In this document: piece by piece, positions 7,681-18,500 of the stretch
How the letters are laid out: each line of letters begins with the position of its first letter
Position numbering within the stretch: the stretch's first letter is position 1
Assembly: GCA_047623945.1 (NCBI GenBank)
Contig: JBLHOT010000014.1
Coordinates: 1 to 64,000 of the forward strand
Source of the DNA: Arcticibacterium sp047623945
Lineage (GTDB): Bacteria > Bacteroidota > Bacteroidia > Cytophagales > Spirosomataceae
DNA: 64,000 nt
Direction of reading: 5' to 3'
Translations under genes and position numbers: made by a program
Notes under the pieces: generated by a model
Databases searched by the model: none
Told to the model about the DNA's origin: nothing
The model's input: the letters and a program-made list of their open reading frames with translations, nothing else

Positions 7681-10600
7681 ATGAAAAATGTGTTAGTGTT
7701 CCTATGCCTAGGAATCATTATTTGCTTTAAATCAAATGCCTCTTTTGATTTGAAAGGAAGTGGTTTAAAGTCAGAAAACAAATTAGCTGAACTAACCTTC
7801 GCTTGCAGTATTACCGCAGGAGCTTCTTCTACAACTATTAACGAAAACCAAACGACTGAATTAACATATACAGGTTGTGTAGGTGAAGTTAGTTGGTCCC
7901 AAGGTGGTACAGCTGTGTCTGAAATCGTTAGCCCAACAACCAGTACAACCTATACAGCAACATGTATTGGTCCGGAGGGAACATGTACGAGCGACGTATC
8001 TATTACTGTAATTCCTTGTCAGGTTACATCCATAGCATCTCCTTCTACAATTACTACCGGTGGTAACTCAACATTAAGTTATTCTGGCTGTGAAAATGGA
8101 TCAGTCACTTGGAACAATGGTGCTAGTGGGAATAATGTAAGTGTATCTCCTACGAGTTCTACCACCTACACTGCCACATGTTCGCCTTCTGGGGGAGGGT
8201 CTGCTTGTTCTTCCGATGTCACGGTCAATGTTGCAACGATATGCAGTATTAAAGTAAGAGCCAATCCCAATAATATTTTAATGGGTCAATCAAGTACACT
8301 ATCAGCTACTGGATGCCTCGGCACAGTTTTTTGGGATAATAACTTGGGAAGTGGAAAATATAAAATAGTAACTCCTACTGCAGGAACTAATTATACTGCC
8401 ACATGTTTCATTTCTCCATCCAATACATGCTCTCAGGTTACATCAGTCCTAGTGAACCCTTTACCTTTAAGAATATTAAATATTAAAAGTAAAACACCAT
8501 TTTGTATTGGTAGCAAATCTGGTAATCTTGAAGTATTCTTGGACAGAGCCCGAGTAGCAGGCGAAACGTCTTCCACCCTTACAGTCATTAAGGAAAACAA
8601 GCTGATTGGGGAGTATACTTTTTATGGGGAAACTTTTAAGACGCCAGATATATTAGAGGCGGGTAATTACTATTTAATTGTAAGGAACTTTACATCTGCC
8701 GGTACTCTAACTTCTCTTGCAGATAAGTCGGTTGATTTACTAAATCCAATTGCTGTGACTTTTGCTAAAAGCATAACAAATGCAAAATGCTTCAATGGCT
8801 ATGATGGAAGTATACACTTGTCTGCTTCAGGTGGAACAGGAAATTATCAAGTTCAGTTAAATGGCATAAGCGATTACATTAACTTCGAAAATGGCAAAAC
8901 TCACACTTTAAATAATTTACCAAAAGGAACGTATAACATTTCTGTTCGTGACAATTATTCATGTAACGCACCTCTCCAATCTGTATTTATTAATGCCCCC
9001 TCTACACCTTTAAAAATAGAGAAAATATCTTTTTTATTACCTAAAGGCTATAATACAGAAGATGGAAGCCTGACATTGCAATTATCTGGTGGCACCTCGC
9101 CATATAAGAAAATGGAATGGTTTGACGACAATAACATCTCACAGAACAATGCTGTTGATACGAGTATTATAAACTCTTTTCAGACAGAACAATTAGATTT
9201 AATACCTGGTGGCGTGTATAAGGTAATAGGCAAAGACATCAACTCCTGTGAAGTTATTGAATTTATCACTCTAAATGCTCCATCTAAAATACAAATTACT
9301 GGTATTGTAGATTCAATCAAATGTTATAACGATGCTAATGGCTCAATTTCACTCAACACTACAGGTGGAGTTTTAAACAATACAATAAACAATTACTCCT
9401 ATGCCTGGTTTATTACACCTTCTGGAGGAATTGAAAAAAATCTGAATGAAAACGGTAACTCAATTTCCAATCTACCAGCAGGAAAAGTAAGGGTAATAGC
9501 AAAAGATGCAAACGGAATCAAAGAACAACAAACGTTTGATTTAGCAAATCCTAAAGAATTGCTACTGAAACTTGAAAATAGTCTCGCCAATTATTGCCCC
9601 ACGGCTTCAAAAGGTCAACTATTACTTAAAGCTTACGGAGGTAAAAGCCCCTATAGTATTTCTTGGGCAGATACTAAAGCTATCAGCAGCTTTAAAAGAG
9701 AAGAATTAGCGGCCGGAGCATATGAAGCTACACTTACGGATGTCAATGCTTGTAAGACCAATTTGAAAGTAACAGTAGCCGACAGTAGCCAGTTTTTCAA
9801 ACCTGTCATAACCTATACAGAACCTTCTTGCTTTGGTAAATGCGATGCCAAATTGTCTGTAAGTATTGCCAATGGAAATGCTCCTTTTCTATATGCTTGG
9901 TCTAAGCTTAATGATTCCTTAGTGTCAAACGCAGTACTCCAGAATGTTTGTTCATCTGTAAACACTACCATACTTACCGTAAAAGACCGGTTAGGATGCG
10001 TGATAACCACTCCAAAAATTAACCTTACATCACCAGTTCCGAGACCAATAAATCTTCCATTTATAAAAGAGATTTGCCCCTCAGACCCATTTACTTTGGA
10101 CGGTTCACAACCTTGGGGTATAAACTACAGCTGGCTTACGCCTACTAATAAATCCTACAAAACTCCATCAATAAAAGGAGACACATTGGGTACTTATGAA
10201 CTTCTAATTGAAGATGCAATTGGTTGCTTTGGTAAAACCAATATAGATGTCATACAAAATCAATCCGTAAATAATTTCTTTGTAGCGGCAAGTAAAACAC
10301 TTGTAAACAAAGAAGTAGTTTTGGTAGACTTAAGTAGTCCTGCTCCAACCAAAATCACATGGAATTATCCCACTTCTGCTTCTGTAAGTGGCCAAGAAAA
10401 TTTCTCCATAAAATTAATTTTCAGCCAAACTGGCGATTTTAGAATTACGCAATTCGCAACGATTGATGGCTGCATCTATCCCTTTTCTAAAACTATTTCT
10501 ATTCTAAATCAACTATCGGATGATGGATTTCCTGTACCAACAGGATTTGTAAATTTAAATTTTAGAATCCTATCCAACCCTTCTATAGATAATCAGTTAA

Positions 10601-10809
10601 ATCTCATTTTTGATGATATAAATGACCAAGTTTTTAATATTGTCATTGTCGATATCGAACAGAATAAGGTAATTCATCAAGAAAAATTCAATGGTAAATA
10701 CAGTGACATTTACTCCTATAGCATTCCCAAGCGGCCTTTTTACTCTTACTTAATTTCAGTTAATAATGGAGTAGAAACACTTTCAAAAAGATTCATTATT
10801 AAAAGATAA
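7681..10809 (+). CDS. Secreted SprB-repeat adhesin-like protein with type IX secretion CTD
   Basis: 1042 aa from ATG 7681, preferred over the TTG three codons upstream because it begins the signal peptide (MKNVLVFLCLGIIICFKSNA). After it come three tandem ~70-residue Ig-like repeats, each with four Cys (about 40-260), then five to six SprB-like repeats (for example KCFNGYDGSIHLSASGGTG with NLPKGTYNISVRDNYSC; KCYNDANGSISLNTTGG; SCFGKCDAKLSVSIANG). The last ~85 residues (LSNPSIDNQLNL, IVIVDIEQNKVIHQEKF, ending KRFIIKR) resemble a type A sorting domain for the type IX secretion system. SprB repeats occur in gliding adhesins. First of four consecutive genes for exported proteins; the next starts 11 nt after its stop. 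Surface adhesion is inferred. Confidence 0.85.
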   Translation: MKNVLVFLCLGIIICFKSNASFDLKGSGLKSENKLAELTFACSITAGASSTTINENQTTELTYTGCVGEVSWSQGGTAVSEIVSPTTSTTYTATCIGPEGTCTSDVSITVIPCQVTSIASPSTITTGGNSTLSYSGCENGSVTWNNGASGNNVSVSPTSSTTYTATCSPSGGGSACSSDVTVNVATICSIKVRANPNNILMGQSSTLSATGCLGTVFWDNNLGSGKYKIVTPTAGTNYTATCFISPSNTCSQVTSVLVNPLPLRILNIKSKTPFCIGSKSGNLEVFLDRARVAGETSSTLTVIKENKLIGEYTFYGETFKTPDILEAGNYYLIVRNFTSAGTLTSLADKSVDLLNPIAVTFAKSITNAKCFNGYDGSIHLSASGGTGNYQVQLNGISDYINFENGKTHTLNNLPKGTYNISVRDNYSCNAPLQSVFINAPSTPLKIEKISFLLPKGYNTEDGSLTLQLSGGTSPYKKMEWFDDNNISQNNAVDTSIINSFQTEQLDLIPGGVYKVIGKDINSCEVIEFITLNAPSKIQITGIVDSIKCYNDANGSISLNTTGGVLNNTINNYSYAWFITPSGGIEKNLNENGNSISNLPAGKVRVIAKDANGIKEQQTFDLANPKELLLKLENSLANYCPTASKGQLLLKAYGGKSPYSISWADTKAISSFKREELAAGAYEATLTDVNACKTNLKVTVADSSQFFKPVITYTEPSCFGKCDAKLSVSIANGNAPFLYAWSKLNDSLVSNAVLQNVCSSVNTTILTVKDRLGCVITTPKINLTSPVPRPINLPFIKEICPSDPFTLDGSQPWGINYSWLTPTNKSYKTPSIKGDTLGTYELLIEDAIGCFGKTNIDVIQNQSVNNFFVAASKTLVNKEVVLVDLSSPAPTKITWNYPTSASVSGQENFSIKLIFSQTGDFRITQFATIDGCIYPFSKTISILNQLSDDGFPVPTGFVNLNFRILSNPSIDNQLNLIFDDINDQVFNIVIVDIEQNKVIHQEKFNGKYSDIYSYSIPKRPFYSYLISVNNGVETLSKRFIIKR

Positions 10810-10820
10810 GCCACAATTCA

Positions 10821-12524
10821 ATGAAGAACATATACTTAACCCTTTTATTGCTTTTTGGTTTGACTGGTTTATTCCAAAGCCAAGTAATTGCACAGGAAAG
10901 CCCTAGGAATCCTTTAACACTTTCTGGTGGTCTTAATGTTAACACTATTTTTAGCTCTGGATTAAATAATGCAAATAAACCTTTCAATTATTTCCTCTCT
11001 GGCAACTTTAACCTTCAGTTTTTTGATCAGTTAAATATTCCTATCAATATCAATTTCTCCGACAGAAAAATAAATCTCTCTCAGGGATATAGTTTTAACC
11101 AGTTCAGCATTAGCCCTACCATTCAATGGGCCACTTTTCATTTAGGAACTAATTACATGAATTTCTCTCCATATACCTTAAATGGACATCAGTTTTTAGG
11201 TGTGGGTGTAGAGCTAAATCCTGGCAACTGGGACATTCAACTTATGTCAGGACGTTTACTCAAAGGGCAATTTTCGGACACCACTAATACCACAGGCCCT
11301 ACGTTTAATAGGTATGCCAATGGAGCCAAGGTTTCCTATAATCCTGGCAAATTCAATGTTGGGTTCTCAGTCTTAGATTCGAAAGATAGAAGTAGCTCTA
11401 TTCCAGAATCTAATCGAATTTTTAACGGTCAAGTTTTAAATCCAGAGGACAATCTAATTGTGAGCCTAACTTTCGGTGCTATACTTTTAGACAGACTTCA
11501 ATTTAATGCAGAATTTAGCAATAGCCTGGTCACTAAGGACAATAATCAGCTTTACGAACCTTTAAAAATTGATGGACTTTCAGGTCTATTTAAAAAGGGA
11601 AATGTTTCCTCCGAAAGCAATAATGCTTTTAACTTAAATTTGGCTTATAACTTAAATTCCAATGGCGGTATAATCGGTTTGGCTTTTGAACAAATTGACC
11701 CAAATTATAAAACTCATGGTGCTTATTATTTCTTAGAGGATTTAAGAAAATATACACTAAACTACTCCCAAAACTTTTGGGATAATAAACTTAATCTAAA
11801 TAGTAACATTGGAGTACAGCAAGACGACATTTATAAGAACAAAGCCTCCAGTGGAAGTAGATTTATTGGCTCTTTAAACATGAATGCTCAGCCAGATGAA
11901 AGTTTACACTTAGGTTTAAATTTTTCAAATTTCCAATCTTTTATGTTTGTCAATGATATTTATAGCCAAATAACAAGAATTCCTGGACAACCTATTGATA
12001 GTTTAGATTTCTCCATGATATCTCAAAACCTTGGTTTAAGCGTTAACAAAACTTTGAACCAGTCGGAAACGAGATCGAATGGTATAACTTTTCAAATGAA
12101 TTATTTGATATCTAATAACCGAAGAGATGGAGTGGCATTGGAAGCACAAAAAAGCAATATTTTAAATGGTACACTAAGCTATAACATGAATTTTATAGAA
12201 AAAGGTACAGCATTAAATATTGGTATGAATATGCTTAACAATACCATTGCCGAGAATAAATTAAAAGGCTTTGGGCCGGCAATCATGGTACAAAAAGAAC
12301 TTTTAGACAAAAAAATAACTGGTGGACTTAATTTCTCTTGGTTAAGAACCAATTTATCCAGTCCTGAAATTTCAAAACAAAACAGTTCTGTTTCCAATAT
12401 TCAATTGATTTCTAATTATAGGCCAAAAGAAAAACATAACTTTTCTTTGAATGCCGGCCTCGTCAAATCGGAAAACCCGCAAGCCTTTCTTAACGGAACA
12501 TTAGGCTATTCTTACTCATTTTAA
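10821..12524 (+). CDS. Outer-membrane beta-barrel protein, function unknown
   Basis: 567 aa. The signal peptide ends around QSQVIAQ (residue 25). The mature protein is a long run of amphipathic beta-strands with alternating aromatic residues and Asn-rich turns and ends in Phe (GYSYSF), the usual C-terminus of an outer-membrane barrel. There is no plug or peptidoglycan-binding domain and no P/SprF signature that I can recognise. It lies 11 nt after the adhesin and 18 nt before the giant gene, so it is probably co-expressed and may anchor or export its neighbours. That role is inference. Confidence 0.8.
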   Translation: MKNIYLTLLLLFGLTGLFQSQVIAQESPRNPLTLSGGLNVNTIFSSGLNNANKPFNYFLSGNFNLQFFDQLNIPININFSDRKINLSQGYSFNQFSISPTIQWATFHLGTNYMNFSPYTLNGHQFLGVGVELNPGNWDIQLMSGRLLKGQFSDTTNTTGPTFNRYANGAKVSYNPGKFNVGFSVLDSKDRSSSIPESNRIFNGQVLNPEDNLIVSLTFGAILLDRLQFNAEFSNSLVTKDNNQLYEPLKIDGLSGLFKKGNVSSESNNAFNLNLAYNLNSNGGIIGLAFEQIDPNYKTHGAYYFLEDLRKYTLNYSQNFWDNKLNLNSNIGVQQDDIYKNKASSGSRFIGSLNMNAQPDESLHLGLNFSNFQSFMFVNDIYSQITRIPGQPIDSLDFSMISQNLGLSVNKTLNQSETRSNGITFQMNYLISNNRRDGVALEAQKSNILNGTLSYNMNFIEKGTALNIGMNMLNNTIAENKLKGFGPAIMVQKELLDKKITGGLNFSWLRTNLSSPEISKQNSSVSNIQLISNYRPKEKHNFSLNAGLVKSENPQAFLNGTLGYSYSF

Positions 12525-12542
12525 GCTATGGAGATTATATTT

Positions 12543-15500
12543 ATGAAAAATAGAAAAAGCCTTCAATCACTTTATAAGTTATGTTTCTTACTCCTAATAA
12601 CTAGTGGCGGCCTTATGGCACAGCAGTTTTTCCCTGTCGTAGCCAGGGTTACGCAAACACCCCCCTATCCTATTTACTTAACTGATTTGAGTAATCCAGC
12701 TCAGCAAAGTTTAAGTATTCAGGTACAGATGAAGGATTTAACAATAGCTTCTAGAATTATTAGACTTAGAATGCACATGCAAGGTAATGGCCTAAGCGTG
12801 AGCAGCATAGACAAGGTACAAGGCGAATCTAATATTAGTTTGGTTCAAGGACAAATTTTCAATTTACCAACGTCACTGGTGGCTAATTATTTCAAATCAT
12901 ACAATTTGAAAATAAGTACACGGCAATATTTAGAACCTTTTAAGGAAGGTGCTTTCCGTTTTGGAGTTGAGGTTATTGATGCTCAAACCAGCCGACCACT
13001 CTCAGGTATTCAATGGGGGCCTCAAGTGTGGTTAACTGTAAATGAACCACCTGTTTGGGTTTTACCTACAAATAGCACAAATTTCCTTGAACCCAGTACT
13101 CCACAGAATATAACATTTCAATGGGCACCGCGGCATAAAAATGTTAGTGATGTAGACTATGAATTTGTACTTACAGATTTAAATGTAAATTCAGGTTTTA
13201 AAGGTGATATCCAGAATCTTTTTTTGGCACAGCCTGCTTATTATAAATCTACCACTAAAAGCACTACTCTTAATTACAATGCCACGCTACCTCCATTGAT
13301 TCCTGGCAGAACGTATGCTTATAGGGTGCAAGCCAAGGCAAAGCAAGGATTAAAATCAATTGGCATTTTCCGAAATAATGGTTTTTCCGAAATTAGGTCT
13401 TTTACATACAGCATTGAACCAGAAGCTCCATTTAATTTAAGTGCTAAATGGACGGATAAATTGGGGGAAACGAAATTCAATTGGATTGGCAGAAGGGGCC
13501 ATGAGAATTTTAAAATTGAATATCGCCAAAAAAATGAAAATCAAAACTGGAAGTCTATTACCCAAGCTAACAAATCAACTTTTAGATTGAATTCTAAGAT
13601 TTTTCAAGCATTAGATCCTACTAAGAATTATGAATTTCGGGTTACTGGGTTATATGCCACAAATCAGCAAGCGACATCTACTATTCTAAAACTAGCAAGG
13701 CTTACAGATATAGAAATTAAAAATAGAGAAGATAAAGAATTTAATCTGAAAGGCACCGTCAAATGGGCTTTTAGAGCATCTGAGACTAGCGTTACTAATA
13801 CTGTCCCAATTGCAGCCAGTAAAACATTTCCGAGGAGAACTAAGGAATTCCAATTGAAAGATGGATTAGAAAAAAACAATCACCCTTTAAGCCAAGCAAT
13901 CGTTAAATTAGGATATAGCAATGGTCCAATAAACCTCAACAGAATTCCAGCCAAAGAAATCCATAATTACATCAAAATTGTGGAAACCGTCTCTACGGAT
14001 GCTGATGGGAATTTTAAGTTCGGTAGTCTTAAATATAGACTCTCTGAAGACAAAACAAAGAAATATTACTTACATATTAAATATAAAAACAGTGCATTTG
14101 ATGAGCGAGTGGTAGAGGTTAATATATCTCCAAACGGTAGCTTAAATAAAAACTTCCAAAATTTGGTATTGGCTGCTAACACCTTTAGGTTCAGACCAAG
14201 AATCATTTTCGAAAGTGGGAAATCCTATCAAGACCTTGAAAAGGTATCTCTTTATAGACTAAAAAATGTTGCACAAAAATATTCCTACCTTACTCAGGAA
14301 GGAGATACTGGAGCAAGAGCCACCGTTCACTACAACAACAGTGAATATGTAAGAATTAGCACACTGGATCCTCAAAGCCTTCAGACCAAACTTTTCTATA
14401 ATAGCCTTTACAATGACAATCTAATTTTAGGAATCCTAGGGAAAGGGAAAAATGAAGTGTTTTTTCCAATAAATAGCATTAGACAAAAAAGTAATCTTAA
14501 TCTTGGTATTCTAGTAGAAGATTACTTCAGATATATTTCACCCGCAACTATTATTTCGGGTATAGTCGTCAAAGGAAACGCACAATTAAATGTGCCCATT
14601 GCAGGTTCTACTGTGAATTTTGCTGAGGGTATTACTAAGAGAATCAAGCTTTTTGGTAGATACGCACCCCCTAGACCTGGTGTAGCCTCTATAAGTGGTT
14701 CTTTAGGTAATTATAAAATTGTCATTGATGATCATGCGAAAAAAGGCCCTTATGAGGGAAGTGCTACATATGAAGGAGACTTTCATTACAGAAATATAAG
14801 TTTTACAGGCCAAAACATAACTCAAGATTTTTACATTAATGAAACTGGTTATGCGGTTCATGGGATTGTAAAAGATGAAAATGGTGTGCCCTTTAGTGGA
14901 GCAAAAGTGGTTACCGAAAATGGTATAATTACTACCAATATTGATGGTTACTTCGCCACAATAGTTCTGGGAAAATCAGGTCAAAAAATAGTAGTTTTTG
15001 CAGATGGTAAAGAACCAAAAAATCTAGAATTATCAGATTTTAAAGAATCAGTAGAATTTAAAATTGACAATAGTAATAGGGGACAATATCTCAGCGAGTT
15101 TCTTAAAAGTGAAATCTATGACTCCTTAAAAAATAGCACACAGCGTTTATACACTCCAGCTTCTGTAGGGCGTCAATATGATACTGATTTTAAAAAAAAT
15201 GGGCTTAGAGCAAGTTCCTTTTTCGAAAATGCTAATATCCTACTCTACGATAAGTCTCGTCCACTTAGTATTAAAACATACTTAAGTGGTAAAAATGGAG
15301 CAAAGGAGTATGTACAAACTATCATTGTTCTTAATGGAAAATCTATACAAGTGCCAACATCTGGCTATTTTGAGCAGACGGAGGTAAGGAATTTTGAATT
15401 CACCCAAAATCCTCTTAAAGACAATGCTATTTCTCATGTGTTTAAGGAATTCCGCATGCCTGCCCCTAGAAATATGGGAAGACTGGACACCATGAAATTT

Positions 15501-18500
15501 GAGATAAAAGTTGATAAATCCGTTCTTTTAGTAGCCACTTTATTGGATTCTACAGAATATTTAGATTCTACTAATCTTTCCTTAGGATACAAGCCGGTTG
15601 CTTTTGCAAAGGTAGAGGGAGAAGATCTGAAATTCAAAACTACCACCAATGCCGATGGTGTATTTAAGATTCTACTTAAAGACGGCAAAGAAGATAATCT
15701 ATCGTTCTTTAAAGAAGGATACCAGCTAACCAAATACCATTTAAAAATTGATGGGGCTAATTTAACTCAAAATCCGACTTACTATATTAAAGCGATGGAC
15801 AAGAATGTCCCTCGAATTAAAACCTTGATGTCTTTTGAAATCACTTTGGAGACAGCTGTTAAACTGAATTCAGGTTCTAATATCACTTATGCTATTTCTG
15901 GTCTATTAAAATTGCCTCCAGATGGTATTTTCACCTCCAGCTCTTCTCCAACATTATCATTTAAAGAAATACCAGTTTCAATAGATGTTAATAATAAAAC
16001 TAATGCTTTAATCTTAGACCCAAGCATCACTTTTGAAGAAACCGTATTAAATGCTAAGCTTTTTGACTACGCCAAAGTGAGCTTAGAAAGTACCCCAAAT
16101 AAAGAGAAAGCTTTTAAACTTTTACCAGTTCAAGACGGCTCTAGTTTTGGAAAAATTGATGTCGCAAACATCTACTTGAATGAGGAAAAGATAATGGGAC
16201 AGAATATCTTAGTAACCTTAGGAAAAGTTAAACTGGTGGCCAAAACTTCTGTAAAAGGGGCTGTGGCCTTCAACGACTCCATCAGCAAAGCAAAAGCCAA
16301 TACTGTGGCTCGACAAAATGAGAAGGATGGCCATACACTTTCTAGACTGCAAGGAGTAACGCCAGACAAATTAGATAAAGATAGAAGTCCTGTCTTTGTG
16401 AGTCGAGGTAAAGCTATAGCAGAATTGGCCAAAGCAACAGAATTCAATTTAGAAGTACAGAAAAGGGAGAATTATGGCATAAAAACCAACAAAAGAGATT
16501 CACTGGACAAGTATTTCGAAATGAAAATGAACCCAGTGCTAGGCATTAGAGTTGAACGAGAAACTGCTGTTCTTTATAAACTAGGAATAAAAATGAATGG
16601 ACTGCTGAAGTTTCCGCTCATGAAGAAATTTGGATTTTCTAAACCCCCAATAATAAATGAATTATTAATTGATAAAGATTTTGAAATGAAAAAAATCTCC
16701 TTTAGTAAAGGGGATAGAGGAGCATTTGCCACTATAAACGCAGGTGGGAAATACAAGTTCATTATCAATAAACTTGAGATCTATAAGAAGTTCAGCGGTT
16801 TTGGAATTGGCGGAAGAATATACACAGATACTGAGAACTACTTTATCGTTAATTCCTTCAATATCGTAAAAGATCCAGATTTTACTTATCCTATACCTGG
16901 AATGACAATTAGCTTCCCAAAAAGCGGATTTAAAGCAGGTAAGCTCCTAATGAAGAACAATAAGGGAGAATTTATTAAATTCTTATATAATAAAGACGAT
17001 GCGTCTTATGATGTAGATGGCTCTGTCATCATGGATTTGGCTAGTAATGCCCCTCCACCAGCACCCGAAGAAGATGATGATGACATTGAATGGGTGGATA
17101 ACCCTTTACACGATAATACTTACGATAATGACGATGATGTTACTTATACTAAAAACCCATTAGTTAATTCGGGAGATTCTAACGTAAACTATACGAAGAA
17201 CCCACTAAATAATCCTAATTCCACAGCTGGAGCTGATCCTAACTCATCCAAAACAGCAAATCAGATTCTACCAATAGAAGCCCAACGCTTTATTATAGGC
17301 ACAGATGGTAAATTCTTTATGGCTCTTAAAGCTGACTGGAATGTTAAATTAGGGCCAGCTAAAATAAATATTCGAAGGATATTATTTGGAAAAGGAAGCA
17401 AAGTAAGATGGCCTGAAATGATGGGTTATCTTGAAAAGACAGAAGAAGAATATACAACATTTAGCCAAACCCAAACATTCAACAATGCCAATGCAGAAAG
17501 TATTAATAGTGATAAAAACAAGAAAGAACGAGACTTAGCATTTGCAGGTGTAGAAGCTAGTGGTGAGAATTACATTTACCCTACTGTTCTTTTAGACGAA
17601 TCTGAGGTCAATTGGGTTTTCGGAATGGCAGGTGGCGTTCAATTTGAAAATATCAAAGGAATAAATGCCAAAGCAGACGCTTCATTCTTGGTTGGGGATA
17701 AAGGAAAAGGTATAGAGGTATCATTTGGGAGCATCGACATTCTTCTTGAAAATACAGCTTTCAAAGGTAAAGCATCAATAAAAATTGTAAATACTGCTAT
17801 CAAAAGTGGATTTGAGGGCTCGGGGGAAATTGAAACTGTTAAAAATAAATTTGCGGCAAGTATTAAGTTCTATAAAATCCCAAATGGAATTGAATTTGGG
17901 GCGAGTTTAGTAGCCAAAACTACCATTATTACTGGGCCTGTGACCTGGTCTTCTATAGGAGCATCGGTGGAGTTTAATACCGCCAATAAGAAGTTTAAAG
18001 TAGGCCTTTTAGGTTCTGCTTATCCGAGTTCTTCTAGACCTGAGGCCACCGAGTTTAGAAAAATCAGCTTTACCGTTGAGTTTAATCCAAAAAAATGTGG
18101 AGCACTACCAGTCATAAAAGGCTCCATGGATTTATACCTTAAAAATGAATACAAATGTAACGTTAAAGCTATTGTAGATTTGTGCAATGTCTCCCTTCTA
18201 GCAGACATGAATTGCACCTTGGCTATAATGAAAGGGGCCAGCATGAACATAAAGGCCACCATATTTGTCACTAAAAAATCCTTGTTTTTAGGTGCAAATG
18301 TAAGAACCAAAATTTTCGCCATGAATCTTAATGGCACAATTGTGCTAGGCGTAAATAGTGACTTCAATGTGGCTCCAACGGAAGTTAGGTATTATAAAAC
18401 CTACATTGCCGACTTTATGCTTTCAGGTGCCAGAAAATCTGTACTAGATGGCATTTATCTAGGTTTAAAAATGTCTACTAATGCTTCTACCAACGGTTCT

